From contig JABMLP010000024.1 in NCBI GenBank assembly GCA_013176395.1, forward strand, positions 620,001 to 684,000: DNA of 64,000 nt, given 5' to 3'. The DNA comes from Venturia oleaginea. Its lineage: Eukaryota; Ascomycota; Dothideomycetes; Venturiales; Venturiaceae. The notes beneath the pieces are model-generated. The model had not been told where the DNA came from. It was given only the letters and a program-made list of their open reading frames with translations, and searched no databases. Shown piece after piece: positions 34,857-46,031 of the stretch. Position 1 is the first letter of the stretch, and every line of letters begins with the position of its first letter. Made by a program: the position numbers and the translations under genes.

Positions 34857-36987
34857 ATGCCTGCGCTCGCTTGTAAGTAATCTCCCATATCAATAACTGA
34901 CCCTACCCTCACCACACCACACCACACCACACCACAACATACCACAACCCCTGCACTCGCCGTGTCGTGTCATCCGCCGTGTCACCGAAAGTACTCAACT
35001 AACGAAACATAGCCCTGGAGCTTCTCCTGAAGCGCATCGACGGCCAAGACGAGCTCCAAGAGCGCCGCCTGGCCATTGACTACGATACTGAGATTATGAT
35101 CGGGAGGGCCTCGAAGACGGAACAGAAACAACTCACCCCAGCGGTCGACAACGGTTGGATCCGCAATCCTGTCATCTCACGACACCACGCAATCATCACA
35201 CTCGAGCCCTCCGAAGCTGTGCGTCCCAACCTGCCCATCCGCTCTCAGCAACATACTGACCGAGTCCCATACAGAAACCAGCTGTAGTCTTCATCCAGGA
35301 CAAAAAGTCATCCCACGGAACATACGTCAACGGCGAGAACATCCAACATAATAAGCATCCTTTGCAAGACGGGGACAAGATCCGCTTCGGTACTGAAGTC
35401 ATGCGTGGTGAAGGTGAGTCTACCTGTTTACCCAGCCATAGGCTTGGCAATTCTGTTCCCTCCCGATATTGGCCCCCGGGTTGAATTCAAGACCTGGTAA
35501 TAGTTGGGAATGATTTGGTCGAGAACATATCGAATAACGATAGGGATGCCCGATTGCCAGCAGTGGGAAAGGAACAGGATCGTGCCTTTGCAGCTAAGTA
35601 TCGAAAGCGCTAACATTTTACAGACACCTTCCGCCCACCTGTTTTCAGCTTCGAGACTAGCCAGAACGGTCTTATGTCCTCCACCTCATCCCCCGAAATC
35701 ACCGCTATCGAGGAGACAACCATCGGGAAGACAATCAGCGTCCCAGAAGATTCCGACGTGGAGTCTGACGGCGAGGAAGACAGCCCAATCGAAGAACCAG
35801 CTTCCTCTCAGGCTCCGATGAGCTCAGTCAATCCTGGTATGGCATCGTTGGCTAGTAAAACACCATTCGCTTGGCTAACAAATTACACAGGAAGCTTCCT
35901 TGGAAGTCAGGCCAACCCATGGACCATCGATGAGGCTGATATGGTTCCTGACTCCAAATTCCTCAAAGCTACAGCGGGAGAGCAAGATGAAGATGTTCTT
36001 TCAGAGTCTAACATCAGCCTTCTTTATGATGATGATCTGGAAGTCGAGGAGCCTATCGACACCGACGATGATGAGAAGGTAGAGGTCATTTTTGACGAAG
36101 AGGGGAGCGAAATTGAAGATCACGATAGCGAGGATATCGTCGAGTCTCCCATCTACACCCCCAAGTCTCCTCGTTACATGCCTGACGAGACCGAGAGTTA
36201 CAGCAGTATTGCCCGGGATTATACCCCAGCACAGTACGGCAGCGAGGCTGGCTATCTGGATGGACCTTTCGCCTACGGCCGTCCCGCATGGGCTAATGCA
36301 AACAACAATGCATTCGTCGGTGCGCCACAGTCATGGGAAGCGGAGAATATCAAACAGCCTGCCCGTCCTACTAGCTTTGCCATGATCAGCCCGCCCGTTG
36401 GCGATTTCGTTCCACAACACTCTTCTATGGTTGGTGGTTCCTCAAATCCAGCACCGGTCGTTGAGGCTATCAGTCGAACACCAGCTGTAGAGGCCATCAG
36501 TCGCACAGCAAGTACTCGCGACTTTTTCGATGAGAATCGACGAGTGTACAACAAATCTGACATGTCGATCCGCAACTTGATCAATCCTTCTCCTGGCAGG
36601 GAGTCACACGTAGCGGGCACGAAGAGAAAGGCTGAAGTATTGGATCTCAAGGAAGAAGAGACATTGCTGGTCATGGTGCCAGAAGAGTCTGCAGCCGTTC
36701 CTGCAGAGGTTTCTTTCACGCCAGCACCAGTGGTGATGAAATCTGATAACCTCCCGCAAACTCCAGAATCCCTCAACAAAGAGCCGGTCGAAACCCCAGC
36801 ACTCGATACCGTGGTTCCCATGAAGATCAAAACTCCCTCTGCAGTCGCAGTCGAACCCCCACGAAAGAAGCAAAAGCTTCGGGCCATGGTTGACAAGGCA
36901 GCAATATTTGGTGCAGGTGTGATGGTGGGCAGTGCAGCCATGCTCGGCGGCCTTATGAGCCTTCCAGACGGCTTCTTCCAGTCATAA
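34857..36987 (+). CDS. FHA-domain protein with C-terminal hydrophobic anchor
   Basis: Four exons: 34857-34872 (16 nt), 35013-35218, 35275-35413, 35624-36987, giving 574 residues. The short first exon (MPALA plus one base) is inferred from an in-phase GTAAGT donor and a CTAACGAAACATAG acceptor. Residues about 30-120 are an FHA domain with the phosphothreonine-binding signatures: IGRASKTEQ, then NPVISRHHAIITL, then SSHGTYVNGENI and LQDGDKIRFG. A long acidic, Ser/Pro-rich region with SP and TP sites follows, then a basic patch (PPRKKQKLRA) and one hydrophobic segment near the end (AAIFGAGVMVGSAAMLGGLM). The arrangement suggests a tail-anchored phosphopeptide reader, loosely like SLMAP/Far9, but it lacks their coiled coil. 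Function is not assigned. Confidence 0.88.
34907..34942. repeat. (CACAC) pentanucleotide run in FHA-gene intron 1
   Basis: A run of cacca units (accacaccacaccacaccac) inside the 140-nt first intron. Confidence 0.85.
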
Positions 36988-37665
36988 GTCTCTTTCCCTA
37001 CCACGACATAACGAACAATACACACGACACAGGGTCACGGGTCTTGGAGTTAACTTGGATGAAGCATGGCATTGATCCACGGACGGCGCGCATACTGGCA
37101 TGAAGGGTTGGCTATGGAGTCGTATTTGAGTATGGGCTTGATGCTTAGTTGGGCACGATTTTCTCTGTTATGATTTCCAACCCCTTTCCTGGACCTCTTC
37201 GTGAGCTCTGTATATGAGGTGTGGTGGAATTTCGCGTTTTCGCGATCAAGGGGAGGGTAATTAGACATGATGGCTGTGTGCTTGATCGGCTGGAGTTGTC
37301 TTCGGTAAATGCGAGTATGATTCATGATTTTGAACCCAGCCAAGATCGTGTCGTGATTTCCTTGTGACACGGGAGTTCGTTGAAGTGATGATGGAGCTTT
37401 GCCTTGACTGTCTGGAACGAGTTATTGAAGTTGCTGAACCAAGTGATATTTGATACGTGATCGCGTTTGTTAATATGGAATGTTTGATGCTATGCTCCTG
37501 CCAAGATGCAAGGCTGTTTGCGTGAATGGTAAATATCTAAGAACTTTCTTCCAGCCTTCTCTCTTAAGCTCCGGCCACAACTTTCATCCCTTTGCCCTCA
37601 CCGAACAACTCTACAAGACAGCAATATACCAACCACTCAGATTGACTACATACAACTTATACACA
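36988..37665. other. Intergenic, Cyp40 promoter
   Basis: 678 bp between the FHA and Cyp40 genes. It contains a GAAnnTTC pair (agaactttctt, about 37540) that could be half of a heat-shock element, which would suit an Hsp90 co-chaperone; this is weak evidence. No gene seen. Confidence 0.5.
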
Positions 37666-39281
37666 ATGACTTCCGATCCCACCAGTGAGTACAGCTAATG
37701 TAAACCCCGCCAAAGCTAACCTGAGTGCCACAGAGCGAAAGCGCGTCTTCTTCGACATAACCATTGGCAACAGACCCGCCGGTCGCATCACCTTCGAGCT
37801 GGTAAGTTGGACATGGCAAACGATTTAAAAGCTCACACTGACATTCCATCAGTACAATGACAGTAAGACGTCCACCACCTACGAGACTATGCCCCTCCAT
37901 CCTAACAAACGATGCTCCAGTCGTCCCCAGGACCGCCGAGAACTTCCGCGCTCTCTGCACAGGCGAGAAAGGCGAAGTCAATGGATTCAATCTCCACTAT
38001 AAGGGCTCCAGCTTCCACCGCGTCATAAAGTCGTTTATGTGTCAGGGAGGTGATTTCACAGCTGGCAACGGTATTGGAGGGGTGTCTATCTATGGCGAGA
38101 AGTTTGAGGACGAGAACTTCGCGTTGAAGCATGATAAACCATTCCTCCTTTCCATGGCCAACGCTGGGCCAGGTGAGCACCCCCATTCCCGCGATCGAAG
38201 GGTGAACGCCATGTACAAAGATCCGCTCAGGATTCTCAGTGAGGTTAAGAAACCTCCGCTGAAGCTTCCTGACAATTTTTTGAACTCGCCGAAGCCCGAC
38301 GACCCCAAATTTACTGGAGTAATATCTAACCCAAACAAACAGGTACCAATGGCTCCCAATTCTTCATCACCACCGTGAAGACACCGCATCTTGACAACAA
38401 GCATGTTGTCTTCGGCGAGGTCATCAACGGCAAGAGTGTAGTGAGGGAAATCGAGAACGGACCTACCGAAGGGGGAGACAAGCCACGAGCTGCCGTCACA
38501 ATCATCGACTGCGGCGAGCTAGAAATCGGTTCCGAAGCGTACGAGAAGGCTACGGAGAAGGCTGCGGATACAACTGGCGACAACTATGAAGATTGGCCAG
38601 AAGATCAGGGCGACGACCTCTCCGGCCCTCAGATCGAAAAAATCGCATCAGACCTCAAGGAGATCGGAACAGCCGCGTTTAAGAAGGGAGACGTTAGGCT
38701 CGCGCTCAAGAAGTACCAGAAGGGTACGTCTAGTGAACCAGGGATAACACTTCCGCTTGCGAACCTCTTGACGTTAGACCAATATAGATATATTTCTGGC
38801 AATTTAAATTGCTGCATTGCCAGAAATTTATCTATATCGATTCTGAACTAAGAGCTTTCTATCTAAGAGGCCCTTACTGACAAGTCTCGCAGGTGTGCGA
38901 TACCTCCAACAATACCCAGAACCCACCGAAACCGACCCGGCCGATCTTGGAGCTAAACTCTCCGCCCTCAAGTTCTCGCTCCACAACAATGCGGCATTGA
39001 TGCAATACAAGCTGAACGATTTCGAAGGTACGATCAAGTCTGCAACGAGCGCACTGGCAGTCAAGGACACTACGGACGAGCAGAAGGGCAAGGCATATTT
39101 CCGACGTGGACAGGCCAAGGCAGGCAGGAAGAACGAGGAGGACGCGCTTGAGGATATCCTCCATGCAAGCAAGTTGGTACCAAATGATGCCGGTGTCAAG
39201 AACGAGCTGGCCAGGCTGAAGAAGGTGGCGGCAGAGAAGAAGCAGAAGGAGAAGGCAGCTTATTCCAAGTTCTTCAACTGA
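37666..39281 (+). CDS. CPR6: Cyclophilin 40 (Hsp90 co-chaperone peptidyl-prolyl isomerase)
   Basis: Six exons: 37666-37684, 37734-37801, 37853-37862, 37921-38172, 38343-38723, 38893-39281, giving 372 residues. Exon 3 is a 10-nt microexon; without it [19 protein letters not shown] cannot be made. Residues 8-180 are the cyclophilin domain with the active-site stretches [15 protein letters not shown] and [11 protein letters not shown]. The position of the CypA Trp (EWLDGKHVVFG) is His here ([11 protein letters not shown]), as is typical of Cyp40. Residues about 215-372 form TPR helices ([31 protein letters not shown]) that bind the Hsp90 C-terminus. The length matches yeast Cpr6 (371). Introns 4 and 5 are long (170 and 169 nt) compared with the other three (49-58 nt); intron 5 contains a hairpin. 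Confidence 0.96.
37853..37862 (+). other. 10-nt microexon of the Cyp40 gene
   Basis: TACAATGACA lies between an intron ending CATCAG and one starting GTAAGA. It supplies YND plus the first base of the next Ile codon, exactly what the cyclophilin domain requires. Confidence 0.85.
38767..38852. repeat. AT-rich hairpin inside Cyp40 intron 5
   Basis: 37-nt arms 38767-38803 and 38816-38852 with a 12-nt loop; the inner 17 nt (gatatatttctggcaat / attgccagaaatttatc) pair almost perfectly. The stem resembles that in the E2-gene intron (26654-26729). Confidence 0.7.
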
Positions 39282-39916
39282 AGGAGAATCATTGATGGCG
39301 TTATGAGATGATATGGTTAATGAGGATGAAAGATATGCTCTTGCTTGAATGCGTACAGCGACAGGACAAAACGGGGGGCTGGAGATATCTATACGGTGGT
39401 GTCTAGGTTTCGGTTGGAGCATCTACACTATGGCATGACATGGCAATTGCAATTCCTTGCGGCGTTCATATAGAATGACCCAGCATATCGAGAATCAAGG
39501 CATTGGTTTGCTTTTTCTCTTCTTCGCTCATGATGAGCAACTGATGGTGTAACTATTAGATGTGAGAACACCAGGCAATATTATCCACACTGGCACAAAC
39601 ACAAGGTAAAAGGCCGATCAAGCCCAACCAGGCAGGCAGGTCCCCCCTCCCATTTTCAAAGCTACATTGTGGAGATGCGCCGGGAGATCTCTCACCGAAA
39701 GACAGGGACGTATGCAGGGCACCCAAAGCTCTGAGGATGCTGTTCCTCCGTCATCGGTGGATCATATGTATATACCCTTTTGACGCGGGGCTTTCCTTTC
39801 TCTTCCGTTTCATCAATTGCACCTGCACCTGCATCTTCACTGCTTTTGTGTTGTATTCCGTCGCAGACTTGAATACTTTCACATACTGAAGATTGACGAG
39901 GACTCGCTGACACAAG
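39282..39916. other. Intergenic, no gene seen
   Basis: 635 bp between Cyp40 and the dehydrogenase gene. A 73-codon minus-strand frame (39692-39913) lacks an ATG start and domain support. Confidence 0.55.
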
Positions 39917-41549
39917 ATGGGGGAAATGAAGGTATGTCTGTTGTTAGTTGATGGGATTTACCCCTCCGTCCTGCCCCGCATCGCCTTGGCTTGCCTCGCC
40001 TCTTGCAGCTTCTGAGAACATGTCTGCTCTGAACTGAATTCTGGACTGCCAAGGAAAGAAAGAAGGTTTGTCAGGTGGAAGGATGTACTTTGCTAATCTT
40101 TTCGATGATTGATAGAGTAACTCGTCGTTTATTCTGCATGAACCGTTCAAGGTTACGTTTGAGGATAAGCCTGTTCCGCAGATTGGGGATCCGCATGATG
40201 TTATTGTTGAGGTTCGGTTTACGGGGATTTGTGGGAGTGATGTGAGTTTGGTTTTTTTTTTAATAGTTTTTTTTAGTTTAGATTGTTTTTGGGGGAGGGG
40301 GTTAGGAGAGGGAGGAGTGGAGGAGGAGAGAGGGGGAGAGGGAGGAGGGGAGAGGGGAGAGGGGAGGGGAGAGGGGAGAGGAGGGGAGGGGAGGGGAGAG
40401 GAGGTCAAGGGAGGATTGGTGGTAAGGAGAGGAGAAAAGAGAAAGGAGTGGAGTGGAGGTCGAGAGAGGATTGATGATTGAGGCAGAGGTTCAAATTGTC
40501 CTCTTGCTACTCCTCTTTGAAAGACACATCTCAATCAACATAACCCACACTAACACCCTCCCACCAGGTCCACTACTGGACCCACGGCCGAATTGGAACG
40601 TTCATCCTCACAACCCCTATGGTCCTCGGCCATGAATCGGCCGGCACAATCCACTCCGTCGGCAGCGCCGTGACCTCCCTCAAACCCGGCGACAGAGTAG
40701 CAATGGAACCCGGTATCCCCTGTCGTCGCTGTACGCGCTGTCTCAGCGGCCATTACAACCTCTGTCCTCAAATGGCCTTCGCGGCAACACCGCCGTATGA
40801 CGGGACATTGTGCAGGTATTACAGATTACCCGAGGATTTCTGTTACAAATTGGCCGAGGGGATGAGCCTTGAGGAGGGAGCGCTTGTCGAGCCGGCCGCG
40901 GTTGCGGTGCATGTTTGTAAACAAGCGCAGGTGAAACTGGGGGATAATGTGCTGGTTTTTGGGGCGGGACCGGTGGGGTTATTGTGTTGTGCTGTTAGTC
41001 GGGCTTTTGGAGCGAGGAAAGTGATCAGTGTGGACATAAACGAGGAGAGATTGAGGTTTGCAAAGGCATACGCTGCAACGCATGTTTTCAGGAGTAAGAA
41101 AGTGTCGGCGGAGGAAAATGCGAAGGCGATGGTTGAGGAGATGGGGTTGGGGGAGGGGGCGGATGTCGTTATTGATGCTACTGGGGCTGAAGTGTGTATT
41201 CAGACGGGTATTTGGGCTGCCAGGACGGGAGCGACGTATTGTCAGGCGGGTATGGTGAGTCATTCGTTCCTCTCTCGTTATGACGGGGATTATTGACGTT
41301 GGGATATAGGGTGCCGCTGATATCAATTTCCCCATCATGGCGATGTGTGCGAAGGAATTGAATATCAAGGGTTCGTTCAGATATGGCAGTGGAGACTATG
41401 CCCTCGCTGTCGATCTAATTGAATCTGGACGTGTCAGTGTGAAGGAATTGATTTCGCGGAAGGTCAAGTTTGAGGATGCGGAAGAGGCGTTTAAGGATGT
41501 CAAGGCTGGGAAGGGCATCAAGATTTTGATCGAGGGGCCTAGTGGTTGA
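39917..41549 (+). CDS. Xylitol dehydrogenase-like (D-xylulose reductase), zinc-dependent MDR
   Basis: Four exons: 39917-39931 (15 nt), 40116-40241, 40568-41254, 41310-41549, giving 355 residues. Catalytic zinc ligands are visible: Cys44 (TGICGSD), His69 and Glu70 (VLGHESAG). The structural-zinc lobe is complete with Cys99, Cys102, Cys105 and Cys113 (CRRCTRCLSGHYNLC). The cofactor site has GAGPVG followed by SVDIN, whose Asp favours NAD over NADP. The FAATPPYDGTLCRYY stretch is typical of polyol dehydrogenases of the xylitol/sorbitol/L-arabinitol group; xylitol is the most likely substrate but the members are hard to tell apart. Introns 1 and 2 are long (184 and 326 nt); intron 2 contains a polypurine block. 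A Zn2Cys6 regulator lies downstream on the same strand. Confidence 0.88.
40277..40462 (+). repeat. G/A-only low-complexity block in dehydrogenase intron 2
   Basis: About 185 nt are almost pure purine on the plus strand, built from GGGGA, GAGG and GGAGA units (ggggagaggggaggggagag). This accounts for the 326-nt length of the intron. Confidence 0.9.
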
Positions 41550-41609
41550 GGGATGCGATGATAGTTTCTGTCAAGTAACGCTGGATTAATACGTACACGC
41601 CTCTCCATA

Positions 41610-42736
41610 ACGTAATTCACTAGCGAGCGGGCCACACCACCGAGCGGGCCACCGAATCGATCATCTCATCTTTGCAAGCTTACACCACCACAACGCCTTT
41701 ATTAATCAAGACTATCTATTATACAGAAGATTATCGATATTTAGGGCAATCGCTCGCAGCATGGTCAAAGCCCTTACATACAAAACAACTAGGTAAACCA
41801 AAGCAATTCCCTTGACTTGCACTACCTGATGACGAGGCTGTTGCAACAACTGTTTGCTGTATAGGAGCAACACTTGCCTGTATAGGCTGCTGTACAGTAG
41901 TCTCCATCAGGCCTTGTGCCTCTGCAACTGTAAGTGTTATTTTCTTTGAGATTCGCTTTTTTTTGACTGCTCTCTTCCTCTTTTGCCTCTCATTCGCTGC
42001 TCTCAATTTCTCATTCTCATCTGCCAACAGTCGCTTCAATTGCTGTAACCCACTCCCGATCGCCTGGCTGTAATTGAGGTGGCTTGCCCCGTCGATCTGA
42101 GGTAGTAACGACGCGTGAGGTGCTTGCAATACCCATTGCAAAGCCAGTCTCATCGAAGTTATAGATATCCTCCTCTTGAATGCCGTATTTCTGAATTGTA
42201 TTACTCACAAGCCGAAACCAGGCTCCGATAAGCTCTGGATCTTCGCATTGAGCACGCTGATAATCGTACTTGCGATTGAATCTCGATTGCAGGGTAGGCT
42301 GTCGCTTGATGAACCTGGCAGACCAGTTGATACCGATTGAGGCTGAGGGACCGACGCGTTGTTGAAGCAATAATTTCGCCGCATTCTGTACTGCACAGAC
42401 TCGAGCAGGATAGCCTCGATTATCCATTGAGATAATCCATTGAGTTAAGACTTCTTCCTCTGTGGGAGTAAGTTTGTGGCTGTTTGCGCGCGTTTCGACG
42501 CGTGCAACGCGTCCAGAGAGGCGATATTTGAGGGTACTGTATGGTACATTATAAGCTAATGCAGCTTGGCAAATAGTTGTGATTTGGCCTTTTTGATAGG
42601 CTTGAAGAGCAAGAAGTAATCGGCCTTCTTGCTGGGCTTTAGAAGGCATGAGGTGGTGGTGTAGAGGCTTGCAAAGATGAAATGATCGATTCGGTAGCCC
42701 GCTCGGTGGTGTGGCCCGCTCGCTAGTGAATTACGT
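41610..42736 (-). mobile_element. Internally deleted pogo/Fot-like DNA transposon
   Basis: A 1127-bp element with terminal inverted repeats of about 70 bp (41610-41679 and 42667-42736) that differ at two positions, flanked by TA on both sides (41608-41609, 42737-42738). Ends read ACGTAATTCACTAGCG. TA duplication plus the encoded CENP-B-type DNA-binding domain place it in the pogo branch of Tc1/mariner. It lies between the dehydrogenase and the Zn2Cys6 regulator, with its right end 150 bp before the regulator's ATG. The transposase it carries lacks most of the catalytic domain, so the copy is non-autonomous. Confidence 0.93.
41731..42649 (-). pseudogene. pogo-like transposase, catalytic core deleted
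   Basis: The N-terminal frame (42649-42017, 210 codons) starts MPSKAQQEGRLL and contains a psq-type helix-turn-helix (CQAALAYNVPYSTLKYRL) and a CENP-B/Tc5-type domain (LTPTEEEVLTQWI to RFIKRQPTLQSRF). It reaches the first catalytic Asp in IYNFDETGFAMG and stops shortly after REWVTAIE. A second frame (42153-41731) carries the family C-terminus: LLADENEKLRAANERQKRKR and a Cys/His cluster (CFVCKGFDHAASDC). The segment with the second and third catalytic acids is missing. A truncated product would keep DNA binding and could only act as an inhibitor or titrator, which is speculation. Confidence 0.88.
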
Positions 42737-42886
42737 TAAGCCAACCATGTAAAAAGGCGAGAAGTTGAACTCAAGAGCGAATATCGTGTATTGTGAAAAC
42801 AACAGCCACGTGACTCGGATTCAAGCTCCCGCCACAACTTTCCATGGAAGTCGAGGGCCCGTTAGCTTCCATCACCCAAAATCAAC

Positions 42887-45812
42887 ATGTCAGCAACCCA
42901 GTCAACCGCCGACAAGAAGGATCGAAGCCGCTCAAAGGCCGCCTGTCAATTCTGCCGCACACGCAAACTCAAGTGCGACAACCTTGAGCCCGAGTGCTCG
43001 GCCTGTCGCTCCCGCTCCATTGAATGCGTATACGTTCAACGCGTTGCCGCCCCACGCCCATCCAATGCCGCAATCAAGGCCCTGCAGGCCGAGAATAGAC
43101 GGCTTAGACGCTTGCTGGAAGCACATCGCATTGATGTCAATGAGGGGGTCTCGAATCCCGATGATGGCTTGAGTCAGATTGCCAGTCCTGTTGATGGGAG
43201 AGTGCCGGCTATGGGAGCACAGAGAGAAGAGCAGATGAAGGATGTCGGTATGTTGTATACATATCTCCGTGCAGCCACCCGGGTCACTTGATTCATGTCC
43301 CTCCTCCCAGTTGCTAAAAATGATTCATTACATTCAACGTAGGATCCATAGCTTGTCATGAGAAAGATCGAGCTGGCTTTCAAACGTTGTCGAGATATGT
43401 CGTTACGATGTGCTATTGAATATCAAACCAGAGCTTTTTGGGGCAAACAGTAGCTTACTCGAACACTAGACTCATTCGTCAACAATCAAGGTGAAGATCG
43501 CCGCCAATCTATTGTCCCATTCGACCCGCAACTCGACCCAGGCACCGATCCAGCGAGCAGCATGGCCGATAGCTATGTGGACCAATCACCTATATTTGAG
43601 CAGGCAAGCGAACAATATGCCGTACCCTCTGAGCTCGACCCGCCGACTCGAGATACACTTCGCCATCAGTTAGTTGCAGCTTCTGCCAGACAAAGTAGGA
43701 AAGTCATAACTCCAAACCTGTACTCGTTCTAATTTGTCATCATAGGACAAACTGAAATGCTACCGGAAAACAATAAGCGCAACGACTATGATGGATACGA
43801 TCCGAACCTCGTTCACCATCTACTCAACATTCATTGGAACCGACAACATCACAACCTCCATTTGATATACCGCCCTCTTTTCATGAGAGACTGGGCAACT
43901 GGTGGTCCGTATTTCTCAAAGCTACTTCTGAATGCCATACTTTTTGCTGCCGCGAAGTTCTCTCCACGCAAAGATATCCGAAAAATTCCTCATTGGGCAG
44001 GCTCTTCGGGCTACCAGTTTCGAGAACGGTTTACGACACTGCTAGGCGAGGCTATGGGCGAGAGCCGAATTACCACGATCCAGGCCTTGATCACTTTAGC
44101 GAGCAGTTTGTTCGCGATCGAGACAACGGCCAAATCAACTGCTTGGCTGTATTCTGGAATTGCGTTCCGGATGATTACTGATTTAGGACTTCATATTGAC
44201 GGCGTTGAACTTCTTAAACGAAACAAGATATCCCCTGAAGAGCTCGAGTGCCGACGTCGAGTATTTTGGGGCGCTTTCTCCTTTGACAAGATACACTCAG
44301 TGAGTGACGAGACGCATTCTTCCATGTACTAAAGCTAATGCTGAGTCAACCAGATGTACTTTGGGAGACCTGTCACTCTCCAAGAAACACAGATGAGAGT
44401 GCCAATCGAGTTTCTAGACGATTATGAAGAATTAGAGCAATGGGCTCCTCTCGAACAACTCAACAATACGGTCTCTGCCGAGTACCCACGCCCAGCTCAT
44501 CCTGGAGGTCCATCTTATAGTGTGATGACTTTCACTGCCATGTGTAAAGTCAGCGTAGTACTGGGTCGTATTCTGAATGACATTTACTCCGAAACTGCCT
44601 ACAACCATGGCACGAGTCTTACACAAGCTCAAACCCGATTATTTGCACAGAACCAAAAGGTTCTAGACGACAGTCTGGAGTCTTGTGCTATGCAATTTCC
44701 ACTTGAAATCAGATTTGAGCCCTGGGCGAGTGGAGAACCTCTAAGCCTTCAAACAACGCCGACACCCGCGGTTCTCAGTTTACAGTAAGTGTGCACGATA
44801 TTATGTCACGGCTTTGCGGTTGACAGTCAACAGTTGCCTGTATCACATTTCAGTCATTCTCCTGCACCGGCCATATCTGACACGTGGACATCTCTATGAC
44901 GAACATCTCGCGGAAACGTCCCTTCAGAAGTGTGCATCTGCAGCTATTCGCCTCGCGCAAATCGCTCGCGTCTACTGCAATGCCTTCACCATCCGTCGGA
45001 CCCCTTACTTCATAGCCTACTCTGCTTATGTCGCCATTACCATCCTCATTCGGATCTCAGCACATCTCCCTCAAGGCTCATCCGCACAAAAGTCCCTCCA
45101 CGTTTGCATCGGTATACTCAGCGATTCCGAAAAGACCAATCAAGGCGTCAAACGAGCAAGCTACGTCGTATCAAAATTACTCTTCGCCATAGCAAGAGTA
45201 GGTCCAAGCCCCTTTCCCGAATCCGAAAACTACAAAAGGGAACCATGGGGTGAAACCATCGATGATAGAATCGAATTAAGCAGAGAAGCAATGAGCATGA
45301 TCATCTCCACTTTCTCAACGACAAGCCCCGACGCAGCAGCAGAACAATCACAACTAGAAGTTCACCCCCAAGATCCAGGAATGAGCGGCCTTTCCTACCC
45401 TACACACGCACAAGCACAAATACAGGCACCAGCACCAGCACCAGCACCAGCACCAGCACCAGCACAAGTACAAGGACAAGGACAAGGACAAGCACAACTC
45501 ATCTCTCCACAATCTAGTGATCAACACCAACAACAACCCCAACGAACCTTCAACGACATGGATCAAGGTACCGCGGCTCAACTCCTCGCCTCGTTACGAA
45601 CAACCGAACCCGTCATTTCTTCGGCGCCTAGTCCGAAGATAAATACGTACAATATATTTGAAAGTGTGCATGCTTTTCCCGATACGATATTCGGGTTGCA
45701 CAATGATGAGAGCTTTCAGAGCTGGCCTGATTTCAATGAGCACCTTGAGACGATGTTGTATAGTGGGAGTGTGATGGGTGGCATGGGTCCTGAACCTGGT
45801 CCTGGGTCGTGA
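42887..45812 (+). CDS. Zn(II)2Cys6 fungal transcription factor
   Basis: Five exons: 42887-43247, 43470-43694, 43746-44299, 44354-44784, 44834-45812, giving 849 residues. The binuclear zinc cluster is complete: Cys20, 23, 30, 37, 40 and 47 (CX2CX6CX6CX2CX6C), with a basic CRTRKLKCD loop. A short coiled coil follows (AIKALQAENRRLRRLLEAHR), suggesting dimer binding. Residues about 220-560 are the fungal-specific regulatory domain (IYRPLFMRDWATGGPYFSKL, FRMITDLGLHIDG, RRRVFWGAFSFDK, ISVILLHRPYL). The C-terminus has APAPAPAPAPA and GQGQGQ runs. It lies downstream of the xylitol-dehydrogenase-like gene with a transposon between; a regulatory link to pentose use is possible but not shown. Target genes are unknown. 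Confidence 0.92.
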
Positions 45813-46031
45813 TGAAGGCATGACGGATTTGTGGATGGGAAGAGCTACTTGTACACCCCAATTTCACTATCTGTACCACCCCTCTGGTAACTGCTTGCAC
45901 GGACCCCCTAGAAAGTTGGACGGTGGCCACTAAATTCCAGCGGGTTTGCCCTATTTAACAACCCAGACGTGAGTCTCCAACTCCATAAAGCTAAAAAAAA
46001 TTGAAATTTTGGTCCCCCTACGAGACCGGCC
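45813..46031. other. Intergenic, no gene seen
   Basis: Spacer between the regulator and the repeat-rich stretch; no coding signal. Confidence 0.5.

Noticed and set aside
39692..39913. 73-codon minus-strand frame upstream of the dehydrogenase
   Set aside because: It has no ATG start, no paired splice sites and no recognisable motif.
45427..45495. CAGCAC/AAGGAC hexamer runs as a possible non-coding repeat
   Set aside because: They are in frame in the last exon of the Zn2Cys6 factor and encode Ala-Pro and Gly-Gln repeats.
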